Source: Kappaphycus alvarezii (lineage: Eukaryota > Rhodophyta > Florideophyceae > Gigartinales > Solieriaceae). From it: a DNA stretch of 64,000 nt. The stretch is from assembly GCA_002205965.3 (NCBI GenBank), contig NADL03000696.1, forward strand, positions 1,025,501 to 1,089,500. The letters are read 5' to 3'. Under the pieces are notes generated by a model. It had not been told where the DNA came from. It searched no databases and saw only the letters and a program-made list of their open reading frames with translations. Positions 1-13,206 of this stretch are shown here, one piece after another; the first letter of the stretch is position 1, and every line of letters starts with the position of its first letter. The translations under genes were made by a program, and so were the position numbers.

Positions 1-3000
1 TACACCAAGGTTTGTAAGGCGCTCAAGGAGGAGTTCGGAGCAAAGCATGAGCCACGGAAGGCAGTCGAAGAAGCACTATCTCTAGCCATTGCGCTCAGGG
101 ACGACTTAATTTCGTTTGGAGAGAAGGCTGATTCCGCATATGAGAAGGTCGGGTTCTCTAACGAACAGAAGTTATTCTTTCTCTTCAGAGCTGCCGTCAT
201 TGATCGTGAAGTGCAGATTTTCGTAGTACTGCATGCTCTCAAAACGTACCAGGAGTTTAAGAGATGCTTAGCGGAGTTTCAAGGGACCAAAGAAAGATTT
301 GGGATGCAGCATTCGCCCTCACGCATTTCATTCCCGGTGGGGGACGAACGGGTCCTTATCGGTGAATCTAGGCCGATGAAAGGGAATGGGACGGAAGAGA
401 AGCTTGACTTGCATGCTTCTCAGCTTGCTGACCTCCACTTGATGATAAAGAAGGGTAATAACCCTTCACCGCATGCAGACACTGGGAATGAACGACAAGT
501 CTATGGCGCTCCCGTCCGTGGAGAGGTCCCAAAGTGTGCATACTGTGGCAAAAGAGGTCATACAAGTGATAATTGTTGGAAGAAGCAGCGTGAAGGGAAG
601 AAGTGTGACTTTTGTGGCAAAAAAGGGCACACCAATGACGACTGATGAACGAAACAGCGAATAGAAAAGAAGACAGAGGAGAAAGAAGGAGATGACGAGA
701 AGATTACTGTTATCCAAGAGGAGTCAGCCCCTCGTGGGGAGACGATAGCCGCCGTGCGCAAAAGCAGAGACGGTGAGCCGTTGCCTAAACAGCGGGCTGT
801 CGACGGCCCCGACTTCTGTCGTATCCCAGTCATTTTAAATCCTGAAGTAAGCCGGCATCAAATCCGATCTCCCGCCCAAGTTCCATCAGAGGTGTGGTGC
901 AATACCAGCTGAAGGCTAGTAAAGCCACTTGGGTGTTCGAATCCCACTTCCTTGGTAGTGTGGTAGAGCTTGGTGGGTTAAGGACCCAGAGTTTTGAGGT
1001 TAGAACTCACTAGGACGTACTGTCACTTTGTAGCGTTGAACGCTAGGTTGGGTTAGGTGAACCAACAAGAAACACACCCAGAACAGGGAACCGACCACGG
1101 GTCAACCTGAGTAACGAAGATTACTACGGGGCTCTTTTGCCCAAGTTGCAAAACAGTGGCAGTGCTGAATAGTTGCAAGTATGGGATATCCCAGCGTAGG
1201 CAGTTGGTTGGCCTTTTACTTGTCGCGTCGGCATGGCCGACGAAGCATAAATACTATCAGTAGGTAAAAGTTAGGCTAGTCAGGGTAGTTAGAATAAATA
1301 AAGGTTAAAGTAAAATTAACAATAAAAACAGTGTATAACACCAACAGATGGCTATGCATGCCCGAGCTGGTATAGTGAGCCGTTGTGGCGGTTGCCAATC
1401 GTGAGACTTTCGCCATGTCGAATACACTTCCTTACTGCAGGCAGAGCCTTACATGGATTCCCGCGACATGGACTTTCCATGGGTCCAGACCCGTCGGTTA
1501 CTGTAGGAAACCAATGAGGTTCCCAAAATATCCAAAATAAAAGGGGGTTTCCAGCATCCATGAATAGCGACTACGGGCTCAATACGCACCGTCATGTGCA
1601 CGTGGGCTCGAGGCCCGATCAATATGCAGGGGTCTGCGTGATCCATCGAAAATAGCCAGGTACTACAAGAGGTACAAGCCAAAAAGACCAAGTCGAAAAA
1701 AAAGAGATCCTATCGCAAGAAGGGCACAGCTGGGAAGAAATTGGAAGGATACGTCGAGCACTATGAAGCCCTTTCCAGCTTGGCTCAGGCAAATGCTGGC
1801 ATCAACTTCGGCCAACTCCTGCGTGGGATGTAAAGGATGCACAAAAATCCCTACGCAGTCTTTTGAGGAGATCACCTCGTGTGTCTGCAGTTACCAACCA
1901 TGGAATGAGCGCTGCGATCAACGTTGATATGCTTGAGGAGGTCCCACGTAAGTTGAAACTAATTGAGACTAAGGTGTATGGCATAGATTTCCATGAACTC
2001 TTGGACACCTGGGCCATTCCCAACGTGTTGCCCCTCAGGTTGCTTGAGGAACTTGGTGTCAAGTTGTCCGGAGCCCGAAGCCTTATCAGCGTAGCAGACA
2101 ACCAGACGGCAATGGCCTACAGAGATGTTAAGGGAGTACCGGTGACCCTAGGGTCATTAACCGTTCCGCTCAATTTCGCTGTTCTTGCCGACTCCCCCGT
2201 CGATATTATCACCGGAAACCCGTCCTTGGAGGCGCTCGGCACTTTCGTTGATATGCCCATGCAGATGGTCTCCTTCCGGGTCGGGTTTGGTCGCGACACA
2301 ATTAGGAGTGTCCTGCCTCTCGTCCTTGAGGACGTACATGAGCAGGGTGAAGAGGAGGGAGAGTTCACTTCGAGCTGGGAGGAGGACTTTAACGGATTGG
2401 CAGAAAGAGATGCGAGTTACTAGTAAGTAATGGCCGGGGTCGAAGAACCAAAAGCGGAGGAGGAAGGCGATGAGCAAACATATGTTATTTGCATCCGTGA
2501 GGTTGAAGATGTGGAGGTGGCGCTCATTGACAACGAGCGGTCATCCGAAAAGGAAATAGCGGTCGAAGCCGAGATGTAAACGGCCCGCCAGGCCCTTCGC
2601 GACGTCGAAGAGCTAGGAGAGTTGGATGAACATCATGCTGCGTTGTTGGTGTCTGCAATCAAACGTATACCACCAGACATACAGAGGAGGTTGACTACCA
2701 TGTTGCTGCGAGGTGAGAAAGTCATTGCGTGGAGTGTTGACGACATCATTCCGGGCAAAGTGCCGTACACTCACACCTTTGAGCTGGACGATTACACTCC
2801 CACCTGTGAGCCACTGAGAAGGACGTCACCGAAGCACAACGTGGTCATCAAGCAAGAGGAGGAAAAGATGTTGGATGCCGGAATTACCATGCCTTCCAAC
2901 TCCCCCTGGGGATTCGCAGTCGTCATCGCCAACAAGAAGGACGGTTCTCCACAATTCTGCGTCGACTTTTGTCCTCTGAACAAAAGAATAAAAGCAGACC

Positions 3001-5700
3001 GGTGGCCGATACCTAAAATTGAGGAGTTGATTGATGCTATGTTGGGCAGTCGGGTGTTCACAAGCCTGGACCTCTTTACCGGGTATTGGAACATCCGGCT
3101 AGACGAAAAAGTCCAAGAGATGACGACGTTCAGATGCAGACTTGGCTCCTTCTGCTTTCAAGTACTGCCGTTCGGAGTAAAGAACGGGCCGTCCTGTTTT
3201 CAGCGGGTCAGCACGATCCTCTTCGAGGACCTTCCCTTCGTGATCGTCTATATTTACGACATCGTGATAAAGTCTAGCACGTGGGAGGAGCACTTAACTC
3301 AGGTGGGAGTCGTGTTGGGGCGCCTTCGGAATGTCAGATTGAAGATCAAGCTGAAGAAGAGCGAGTTTGCGTGGAGAGAGATCGCGATGCTGGGCCACAT
3401 AGTGAGCGGGATGACGGTACGCACGGACCCGCAGAAGGTGGGAGCAATAACCAACGCCGACCCACCAAGCACGAAGACAGAACTCCAGTGGTTCCTTGGT
3501 ATGGTTTCGTACTATCGACGGTTCGTACGGGGCTTCGCGCACATCGCGGCCCCATTTCACGAGTTGAAAAGTCCCAAGGCGGAGTTTAAGTGGAAACCGG
3601 AAGCCTAAAAGGCGTTTTCATCCTTGCAAAAAGCAATGACCGAACCCCCTGTGCTGTTACTGCCCGACATTGCAAAGCCGTTCATGGTGTACACCGACGC
3701 ATCCAAGGTTGCGGTGGGCGCGGTTTTGACGCAAGACGACGAGGAAGGCCAGGAGCACCCGACACAGTTTTTCAGCCGTACGTTGCATATCGCAGAGAAA
3801 GGGTACACCACTTTTGAACAGGAGACTCTTGCGGTAATTTTTGCATTGAAAAAGTTCAGGCCATACTTGTTGGGTGTCCCCTTCGTTCCTTTCTCCGACC
3901 ATGAAGCCCTGCGCTCAGCATTCTCGAAGAAGGACATCCACGGGCGGTTGGCCAGGTGGCTGGAAATCATGGCGGAATATGAGTTCGAGATCCGCCACAG
4001 GCCAGGAACGCAAAATGCAACCGCCGATTACCTTTCCAGAACTAGATCGGTTCTGGAGGAATCAAGCCGTATATTGGAGAAGAAGGTAGAACAGTACTTG
4101 GCAAAGGACAAAGTGGTGGCAGTAATCGACGTGACGGAGAACGGGGGTGCGTATGAGGAAGGGCTTGAGCAAGTCCGAAGGTACCTTACGAATATGAGCA
4201 CAAAAGGCATTGCCAAGAAGTATCGACGCCATGCTAAGGTCTATGTTGTGTCTCGGGGGTCCTGTTCCGTCGGGTGGCAAAAGGATTACGCGTGGTGCCA
4301 CCGATCGAGGCAAGGCGGGGCTTGTTGCAAGCTTGTCACGACATGGCTGGACATTGGGGCTCGAAGGCGACTCGGCAGTTCATCGGAGAAAGTTTTTGGT
4401 GGCCGGGCGTGAACAAAGACATCCAAGAGTTCTGCAAGTCATGTGATGAGTCCCAAAAGACGGCACCTGAGAACAAATACGAGTCGCAGCTGCACCAGCC
4501 TGTGAGTGGTCTGTTTGCAACGTTCTCGTTGGACTTCGCGGGAACTTTGCCGGAGACATAGAATGGTAACAAGTACATTCCGGTTGGAGTCGAACATCTG
4601 AGTGGATGCCGATAATCAGGCCAACACAGAGGGAGAATGCAGACGTCGCGATTGATTTTGTCAAAGAGGAGGTGCTCGAGCAGTTTGGTGCCCCTCTGCA
4701 AGTGGTGACGGACAACGGCCCTGCTTTCATCGCGACAGCCTTTAGCCAGTTCCTAAGAACCAATGGAATGGAGTGGAAGCCGGTAAGTGAGTATTTGCCT
4801 CATGCTAACGGTAGGGCCGAACGCATGGTGGAAACAATGAAGAGAGCATTGGGCAAGATAGTGTGGTCATGCAACACAGACTGGGACGACCTCATCCCTG
4901 CAACGGTGCAAATGTATCGTGCACGCAAGGGGAAGGATGGCGTGTCCCCATTCGAAGTGATGCTTGGGGTGCCACTTCGTTGGACCCTGAGTTACGTTCC
5001 GTTTGTTGACTCTGTGGATAGGGACCCGAACCACACAGACATAAGGCTAGTCTAAAAGGCCCGCATGTGGGCGCAAAGAACAGCGAGGGAGAGGCCGTCC
5101 TTGGAGGAGCAAATTATGCGGGATCAGCAGTTTGTTGTGGGTGACTTTGTACTCTTGCGGAAGACACGAAAATCCAAAGCGCTCATCCCCAAGTGGCTAG
5201 GCCCGTATATCATCGTAGAAACCAACCATCCGACGTACAGGTTGAGAACTGCGAATGGACGTACAACGAGGCGTCGTGTGCATGTCCGGCGCCTACACCA
5301 CTACACCAGGAGAGAGGGCCCGATGCAGAGTTCTCATTAAACGACGGTACATGAGGAGGTGCAAGCGTTGGGAAGGACAGGCGCTCCACATCCGGGTATT
5401 GCGCAGCGAAGGGTGCGAATGGTGACGGTTCGAGACTTCCGGTACTCAATTCAGCAACGTTCAATCGAAACGCGTCGTCCGTGTTGTGAAGTCTGCGGTA
5501 ATAGGACGTGGGTATGGTATTGCAATACGTGAGCTGGAGGGTGAAGAGTACTGTTGATGAGGTGAGAGAGTAGCAAAAGAGAAGAGGGAAGCCGGGAAAG
5601 AGAGTTTGGGTCGTAGTTGGGACGTTTGGGCTGAGGAAAAAGACGGTGTTTGTTATACAAACCGCGAGGGCGCGGTTTCGGCTTTTGGAGGCGGATGTTG
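1..5700 (+). mobile_element. Ty3/gypsy-like LTR retrotransposon fossil, 5' end outside window
   Basis: Decayed element read on the + strand. In order: the end of a gag with two CCHC-type zinc knuckles (about 530-642), a protease-like region (about 1860-2420), reverse transcriptase (about 2620-3600), RNase H (about 3650-4030), an integrase zinc-binding region (about 4300-4480), integrase core (about 4600-5050) and an integrase C-terminal region (about 5090-5335). The order RT, RNase H, integrase is that of Ty3/gypsy. It is broken, with roughly half a dozen or more breaks, and carries a foreign repeat between gag and protease. No LTR pair is visible because the left end lies outside the window and no clear right LTR was found, so its age cannot be estimated here. 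The right limit is approximate. Confidence 0.9.
892..1640 (+). mobile_element. SINE-like interspersed repeat, copy A, inserted in the Ty3/gypsy fossil
   Basis: This stretch matches 29710-30420 over most of its length, on the same strand, although the host elements run in opposite directions. It is therefore an independent insertion. The first about 130 bases hold two tRNA-like units in a row. The first has an anticodon-arm-like hairpin and a T-arm with a good B box (GTTCGAATCCC, near 935). The second starts GTGGTAGAGC (A-box-like, near 958) and continues with an anticodon-like stem GGG/CCC and a second T-arm-like hairpin. The remaining 600 bases have no ORF. Boundaries are judged from where the two copies stop matching, so the right end is soft. 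A tRNA-derived SINE is the likeliest class; a different non-autonomous element is possible. Confidence 0.6.
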
Positions 5701-7490
5701 GCGCTACATCTGAGACATGGTGCATTGCCACGTGGTGCTTTGCCACACAGTTGAGTGGAAGGTGCTGACTCGGACTTGTTGAGAGTTTCAGTTGTTTCGC
5801 CGCGCTCTATGAGCCATCAATGCTGTGCGCCCTTTGGTATAAGTAAAGTTGTATTTGCTAATCCCCTGAGAGAGGAGGGGATGAGCAATGTTTTTTTGGG
5901 GGTTTTAGGTTTTGTTGCTCCGAAAAGCCTTCTTTACTTCTATTTGAACGTTGTGTATTAAGTTGGTGATCTCAGTATGGGGCCGCTTTTCTGTGTACGG
6001 GATTTCAGATTTTGCAATTCTACAAAGCAATCAAAATTCTTTCAAGAATTGCAGTACTCTGGAGAACTACCTGTTCACCTACGCTGATGAGCGCATGCCT
6101 CTTCGCTGGACTTTTATGCAAGAAAATGCATCGATTCACCCATCATGCTGTCGCCGGAATGGATGAGAGAACTTGAACTCTGAACTTGCTTTGCTTACAA
6201 ATACCTTCGATTATAATCCTATAGTAAATATCTGTGAGATACTGGTGAGTTCATTGTACGCTGAAAATCTCCAGTCCTGCAAATTTGGAGGACTTTAAAG
6301 TGCTATGCGAGATGAATGGTCATAATGAGATCACAATTTGATCAATAATCTTTATAACAGCATGTATAAGCGCTGTATGCAGGTGTTTGAGATGCAGGGA
6401 GCGGAAATGAACTTTTAGATTATTTTCAAACCAATTTCTTGGTTCCATTGAAAATTCGACCTTCTCTTTCTATCTTAATTTCATGACAGGAAATTATGGT
6501 TTGCGATGCAAAATTTTCTGTTCGGACAATAGCATAAAATCTTGTATTTTTATTATAATTTCTTATTGCGATTCTAATCAAACATTTTTTTCTAAACTTG
6601 CCAACCAAATCAACTCGCACATGCATCTCCATGGGTGGTACTACTCTAGTTTCGCATACATAATAACATATGAATGGTTTCAATCTAATTACTCTTACCA
6701 TACAGTCGTTGACTTTATTTAATTTGAGGAATTTAGCATTTATTCTTTTGTGGAGAAATTATCTTTCATTATTTTGAAGAAAACCTGAACTTTCAGTACT
6801 ATCGATCTGTCTTAACCAAAAAAAACCTCATAAACGGTCCAGTTGACCAGTTGACCATTTCTCAAAAATATGGGACTAGGATGGCTTCCTCTATGATTAG
6901 TCCGAAGGATATCATCTTAACGGCTCCAAGTGACATTTCCCCTAAATATGTGGAGAAGAACAGTATTTTCCAGTAATGGACCAAAATACTTCATAGTAAC
7001 AGGTCTAAATAACTCTTTCCCCTAAGCAAACGAGTAAGCTGTAGAGTATTGATACAAAAGCTTAGTAATCGCTCTTTATATTGTATCTCTGAATGGGCCT
7101 GGTATTTTCAGTGAGGCATAGAGAGTATCGTATCAAGTCGATAGAAGAGTCAACAACCTAATCTGAATGACAGGAAGGTTCGAAAGTAGGAACTTGGAAA
7201 AGTCTATATAAGGGAAGCCTATATCAGAAATCAGTAGAAATGAATAAATAATACCCAAAAACAAAAAGCCTTAGCGAATCAATTTTTGCAACAAAAATAT
7301 CACAACGAATCAATTATTTCAAAAAAAAATACCGTTCAATTGTTTTTATCGTGAAAGCGTAGATAAAAAACTACTTTGACATATGCTAACCTTTCTTTCA
7401 ATCATTAAAACACCCATAATATCCCCTACTTTGACAGTTTCATTTATGACCTGAGAAATCATTGAAATTGATTTAAATCATGTCAAGCTC
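5700..7490. other. AT-rich spacer without recognisable gene
   Basis: The first few hundred bases may still belong to the retroelement's 3' flank. The rest is AT-rich with only short ORFs that show no family resemblance, and I see no structured RNA or tandem repeat in it. Confidence 0.5.
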
Positions 7491-7493
7491 ACT

Positions 7494-7650
7494 ATTGTAC
7501 TACTGTACAGTAACGGTATTACTGTACAGCCCACGACTTTAGTGTAGTACAATGGGCAGTCCAACTGTAATCCATCGGCAGAGCAGATTTGGTAATCATT
7601 TTTTGATCTGATTCATTGCTAACCAGCAGGCACTGTACTGTACAGTAAGA
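7494..7650. promoter_or_regulatory. TACTGTAC-type palindrome cluster (orphan)
   Basis: Several copies of TACTGTACAGTA-like palindromes occur here (near 7500, 7527 and 7635). The same motif clusters upstream of several host genes in this window, but no gene is recognised next to this one. It may mark a lost or unrecognised promoter. Confidence 0.3.
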
Positions 7651-7659
7651 GCAATTTTC

Positions 7660-10600
7660 GCTTGTCGCCCACTATTACTCTTGGTACCGTATAACCACCC
7701 GAGAGGGCTTGGGGGCTTGTAATCTGGAGCACTCGGCCCCCAAATTGGATCTGATATTTTCGCTGGTGAAAGGCACCCATTGGGCCAAGTGTTGACTTTA
7801 CTTATCTCTAACTTGCATCTCCCTTACTTGGCTGACCCAAACTTTACTCACCCGCCGTCGTAGATAAACCTAACCTAGCTAACTATTATTTATACCTACT
7901 GGCCACTAGCGCCCCCGGTTAAACAGCCACCCCGGTGTTGGCCCTGAACTTGACTCCGAACTTCCGCCTTTGCAGAAACCTTGCCAACGTCATTTTTGGC
8001 TATAGCCACGTTTATCCACCCGGGGCCCCATTTTTTTTCCTCGGCTCCATCTAATATTATAACGCCCCTTTTTTGTTTGTTCGTGATATTTATCACACTT
8101 GGCCCCCCGGACTCTGGGTCTATATACAAATAGGAACTCCAAGATTATCGTTGGTGACAACATACTTATCTGCAAAGGATATATTATCCCAAAGGAGATA
8201 TTCAGCACTACTGACCCACAACTACATCTTCTTTATCCATTATTACATCCCTGATGTCAACAATTCTTTAAATTCGATCCTTACCAAGATTCAAGCATTC
8301 CGTGGACCACGGTCCGGCGTTACAACCCGAAGGACAAGTATACCATTCAGCCGTCCAAAGAATCACACCCGCTCTTCCAGCTCCACCTCTTCTCGCCACT
8401 GGCGTGCTGTCCTACTCTATCGCAGGGTGTTTAAAGAGAAAGAGGGACGCAAACACCTTGTGGGTCTTGGTGTGTATGTGTTAGGTTTCTCATTGTCTAA
8501 CGGTGTTCGTTTCTAGACGAGAAGAACTTCGCACCGCGCATTGCACTACATTCAGTGTCGCGAAAATTGAAGGTTTAGAGTAAGAGAAATCAGACGGGCT
8601 GCGTTAGTGATGAGTCTGAAAAAGGAAAGACGATTTTGCTTAAGGCAGACGAGTTGAATAGGTTTAAATAAAGTTGTAAATGCTCATTTTACCTCAGTGC
8701 TCAATATGGCCATACCTTTTACCGGCAGTAGACGCTTTCGACTATCTCTATCACATCTACTACCTACTAACTAAATTTTCTGGCAGAAAGTTCTGCGAAC
8801 GATCTTAGTGACCGTTACACTACCACTGTCCTCGTAAGCATCGCTAACAGAAAAAAAGGGTAAAGAAAATATAGAATACACAGGATAGATTTTGTACTGA
8901 AGGCAAATATTTACACTGCATTAATGTAAACAATAAATATATAGATTTAATGTAATCTTTATTGCGATATTTTGGATAGCACTGCACATTATTTAGATAA
9001 ACTATTTTAAGTTGAATTTAATGCTATTTGAACCGCAATTCCAAACTATATAAGATGTTCACACTTCATTCCTGTAAACCACTCAAAAATGAATAAAATT
9101 TCAAAAAATAAGTTTAGAGTGCGACTTCAGGATAGCAACACCTCCTTTTCGTTCGATCTCACAAAAATTAATCAATATAATTTCACTAGTCTTTTTACGC
9201 ACTTTTCCTATCCAGTACTTTAATAAATCATTTCGGCATACTGTTAAGAAAATTCTTATCCAAAATTTGATCATATCTTTCCCATGTCTTATGTAAATTT
9301 CGATTATATCTCTTGAGCAAAATGTATCTGATTACTATTGTCATAAACATCCGGGGTGAGTGTTATCCAGACATTTTCTCGAAGATTAAAGTCTGTGGGT
9401 TATGCTGACTAAAACATTACGCGGTTCACATTGATCCCAATCGATCAAAATGAGAAAATTGTGTAAAGAATTGAAGAATTGTCCTGCGTAAGTACAACAT
9501 TAGTCGGGTAAACTTGTCAGTATAGTGTAGTAGATAGCCTTCCAAAATAGTTTTTCATTCAAAGAGTAGTGGTTCCCTTACAACACAATCAATTTTGATA
9601 ATTCTTAGCTAGAAAAACCGATCCACACCATCACAATTCCCCCACTGACTCTTCGAGTTGATAGAATAATATTTTCATTTCTAAATATTAAAATTATAAT
9701 AAATCTAGAAAAATGATTTGAATTCACATGGATTCATTAACCAAAAACCCGTTATTCTTGCGAGTAGTGTCAACAATCATCCTATCCGTCAAGATTAAAT
9801 GTTTATCATCAGACCAGACTACTAGATTTCATTCATGGTCTGTCTTGTTTTGATGTGTCCTGGCCCATTCTTCACCGCTCAGTTTGTGCTCCTTTGTTAA
9901 AGATGGCTCCCTATTAAACATGGAGTAGACCAAGTCCTATGAGCTCGATAAAGTCCTCTAAACTTTTTCACGACGGAAAAAATTAGTTCGTTTTTCTATA
10001 GGGATACTGACGCGCCAGCGTTGGAAGCGTTCCCGAGAAGTGAGCTGGTACCGGCAGGTGATGTTTTTTTATTTCGGGTGTCGCAGTTCTTTCGGGATCG
10101 GTAACAAACCTTGAAATAACATTTTCTTTCTCGATTGATGTGTTGTCTAATAGCCCGATTTCTCAGCCTCTCATTCGCCAGAGCAAGGGATTTTCTCTTC
10201 TTCTTTTGTCAAGTTGCTTCCCTTTTTACATTTTTTATGATGCTGGTAGCGTGATTTCCACCTTTCTTTCCTAATACTCCTTTTCCGAATGCGCCTTAGT
10301 CAATTTCGAACTCCGCTGTACGTTCATTGGTGATCGGTCCTTTTCGAATATGTTCCTCCATACCAAAATTGCCGCAAGCCTCCGTACTCTTGACCGCCGG
10401 CACTGGATTGTCGACGCACGGGCCCAGTTCCATATGCACGGAGTCTGCACTCCCACCTACCTCCTTGCTCATACATTTAAACTCTCGGATCTCTTCTGCG
10501 CCATTCTAGCTGGCGAAGAGTTTGATCCTTCAACGTTCCTACAAGACGCTGCACGTGTCGTTTTTACCGCTTTGTAGCCTCACTACTGTACCCTTGTGCG

Positions 10601-11220
10601 ACCAGGGGTAGTAGTCAGTAGCGCGTAGGTAGGCTAGGTACGGTAGGCTAGGGATAGGGAAAATAAAAGATTCTTTTACAAAGAGGGCCGGGGCCGAACA
10701 CCTCGGGAAGACAACGGACGGGTGCGTCTACGCTGTTCAAACCTCTCTCTGTTGTTGTGCCGGAGGTAGTAACTTTATGGCATCAGTAAAACGGGTGGGA
10801 GAGTGTAACGGGGCGGCGCACTGTAGATATACCCAACGTCAACGGTACTGTAATTTTCCTTACAGTAACAACATGACAACTTCTCGGCCATGACGCGACA
10901 GCACGGATTCCCTATCCACGAAAACGAGTAGAACTAGGTCTCCCTTCCCTTCTTCCAAGGTGGACTAAAACCCCTAATCTCCTTTCCTTCACGGAGCTGC
11001 AGCCGCCAGCATCATTGATTCAGCTGTATATTGCGCTGAGACAGCCTCCTTCACCACCTCTCGCTCCTCAGCCCATCTAGGCCTTCATTTCCGAGGGTAT
11101 GACGACTTCCTCATGGTCCAAGCACGGTCGCATCACGGTGAGTTCCTCCCCTGCCCCCCGGCCACCCATACTTCGCCTCCCACGACCTTTGATCCCTCGC
11201 ACCTGTCATCCTTGCAGTCA
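7660..11220. other. No assignable gene; mixed AT-rich spacer
   Basis: The part around 7700-8500 is more GC-balanced and has two overlapping short ORFs (7896-8129 on -, 8073-8516 on +) that I cannot assign. It could be debris of an LTR or leader region. 8520-10250 is AT-rich and empty. A 75-codon ORF at 10350-10577 looks protein-like but matches nothing I know. 10600-11000 is intergenic sequence with a few TACTGTA-type motifs. Confidence 0.4.
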
Positions 11221-11229
11221 ACCCCGTGC

Positions 11230-12200
11230 GCAAATTTACCTACCTAAAACGGGTGCTGCAAGACGCGACGGCCGACGCCCATTGAGAAGACAAGTATTGG
11301 ATTGCCGATCCCATTCCCTCGCACGACTGGACCCCAGCCGCCCTTCTCCGCATCCGTGGCCAGGCCTTTCGCCGTTGCCCGGGCGCACCTTCCTCACTGC
11401 CCACCCTGCCACCGCGTCGGTCGCTAAGGCGCACTGGCCCGTCATGCGGCGACGCCATGTTGGACTGCCTGTTTATTCCGATTCCCGCTCGCTCAGCTGC
11501 CTACGCTGCCACCAGCCCTAGGATGCATGGGGAGACCATGCAGCTGAGCACTGCCCACACGGATTTGGCCGGCTCCACAGGCACCACCTCCGCAACGCCA
11601 TCTTCTCTCAGCTTGTGCGCGCGGCTGGGCTCGATTGCCGGCTGAAGGCCGCGCTCTTCGTCCCCGGGACCGAACTCCGGCCCGCAGACATCCCCGTCTA
11701 CCCCTTTTCCCCGCAGGTCGGCCCGCATGACCGTCCTGCTGCATGGGACATCGCCGTGGAGTGTCTCTTCAAGCCTTCCGCCCTTCCAAAAACTGCCCAA
11801 GTCTCCGGTGGTGCCTCAAGCGCGGCCCATCGCTCGAAGATCTTGGACTTCGAGCGAAAGATTTCCCGATGCGCTCCCCCTCAACCTGGTCCCCGAGCTC
11901 TCGGCTTCCGGTTCCAACTGGTCGCCTTCGACTCGTTCGGCACACCCTCCCCTGCCACCATCATCTTCCCTGAAGACTATATCCCTGCATCGTCCGCTGC
12001 TACCACACGACCGACAATGTGATCCGCCGACATATCTACCAGCGTCTCAGCACTGTCATTTGATCCTCGTCGGCCTAGGCTGTCCCTTCCCGTGCTCCAT
12101 GGGATTCCGCTAATGTGACTCAACCGGGTAGCTCTTTGAGCATTGAATACGGTACAGCCCGTCAGTGCTTCCCGCGGGAAACACAAATATTGTGAAGAAG
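11230..12200 (+). mobile_element. Non-LTR retroelement, 5'-truncated copy (C-terminal domain)
   Basis: The remnant corresponds to the C-terminal part of the polyprotein carried by the copy at 23140-25760. Shared markers in order are HWPVMRRRHVGLPVY, a CxxC pair in LSCLRCHQP, a GDHA motif followed by a Cys and a His-rich stretch, then GTELRPADI and, near the end, FDSFGTPSPATI. The CxxC, GDHA and C pattern resembles the zinc-binding C-terminal domain of certain non-LTR reverse transcriptases. No RT domain is left in this copy, as expected for a 5'-truncated LINE. The reading frame changes several times, so it is a dead copy. Its 3' end meets the 3' end of the opposite-strand copy near 12200. 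Confidence 0.7.
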
Positions 12201-12239
12201 TTTAATGCGTTCAGTGTCTACTGTGGACTGCGCACGTCC

Positions 12240-13060
12240 TAACTATACGGTTAAGATCTAACCGGATGTACTTCGTCGTCCATGCGCATCGGTGCTCGCG
12301 ACAGGATAGCTTCAGCGATGGAGGACCAGAGGGTGCAACTCATTCGCTGCTAGATACGGCGGCGGATAACGCCAGGTGTCGAGTGACACTTGGACGCGAT
12401 CCGCGGAACTAACTCCTCGATAAATGCAATAGTTCCAGGGGAAGGGGCACCTAGGGAATCAAACGCCAGAGGTCGAAACGTGAAGTTTGGCGTGTAAGGC
12501 GCAGAAGATGGGCCAGTTGAGGGAGCGGGGAGGCGTCGGGCGATGTTGCGTTCCAGAGTTGTAACCTTGTCGCGGGCCGCCAGTTCAGCAGCGCCTCCGG
12601 CAACCTGGGTCGCCTTGGTGCGAACTGCGGCCTTGAACGGTGAGACGACAGTGATGTCACAGGCAATGGGGCGTAACGTTGTGCCTTCCGGGGTTGGGGT
12701 GGTTGCACGAGGATATCGGCGGCCCGGAGCTCAGTGCCCGGGACGAGGAACGGAAACTCTTGCCGAGTATCAAGACCCGCGGCGCGGGTAACGTGCGCCG
12801 CAATCGCGTTACATAGCGAGTTATGGCGGTGGCGACGGCCGAAACTAGGGCAGCAGAGGACGGCGGCGTGATCCCGAGGGTGTCCAAGGGGTGGTCACAG
12901 TGGTGGCAGTTGAGGGCCATGGAGTCATCATACACTGGCAGTCCGAGGTGACGGCGGAGCATGGTCTGCCAGTGTGTAGTGTGCACCTTCGTAGCTGCCG
13001 TGGGGTGAGCGAAGAGAATCGCCGCAGCGGGCAGCGGGGCTGCGGTACCGTACAGTTTGC
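12240..13060 (-). mobile_element. Non-LTR retroelement, 5'-truncated inverted copy
   Basis: Read on the minus strand, this copy starts near 13060 with an Ala-rich stretch and HWQTMLRRHLGLPVYDDS, followed by the CxxC pair (CHHC) and PLD. It continues with the downstream FDSLGAPSPGTIAF block and a C-terminal segment ending in SRAPMRMDDEVHP near 12260. The last block shows where the element's ORF ends. It lacks RT and is frame-broken. It lies tail to tail with the copy at 11230-12200, and its truncation point falls beside the motif cluster upstream of the LAS1-like gene. Confidence 0.7.
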
Positions 13061-13145
13061 GGCACAGCCCTTGTCTAGCGTTGAAAATATCTTGCTCTAT
13101 TTAGTTTTACTCGATTGTACAGTACAGTGCGGTACATTACGGTAG
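13043..13145. promoter_or_regulatory. TACTGTAC-type motif cluster upstream of LAS1-like gene
   Basis: Copies of GTACAGTAC and relatives (near 13046, 13116 and 13130) lie 60-160 bases before the ATG at 13207. The placement suggests a promoter element; the function is inferred only from recurrence at other genes. Confidence 0.4.
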
Positions 13146-13206
13146 TCGGAGAAGAGGACTGGTTTGCTCCTAGACCCTTTTTTTTCCCCTGGCATCCTTG
13201 TCGAAC

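Noticed and set aside
900-1020. Functional tRNA genes
   Set aside because: The tRNA-like units have imperfect stems, lack complete acceptor arms and occur inside an interspersed repeat.
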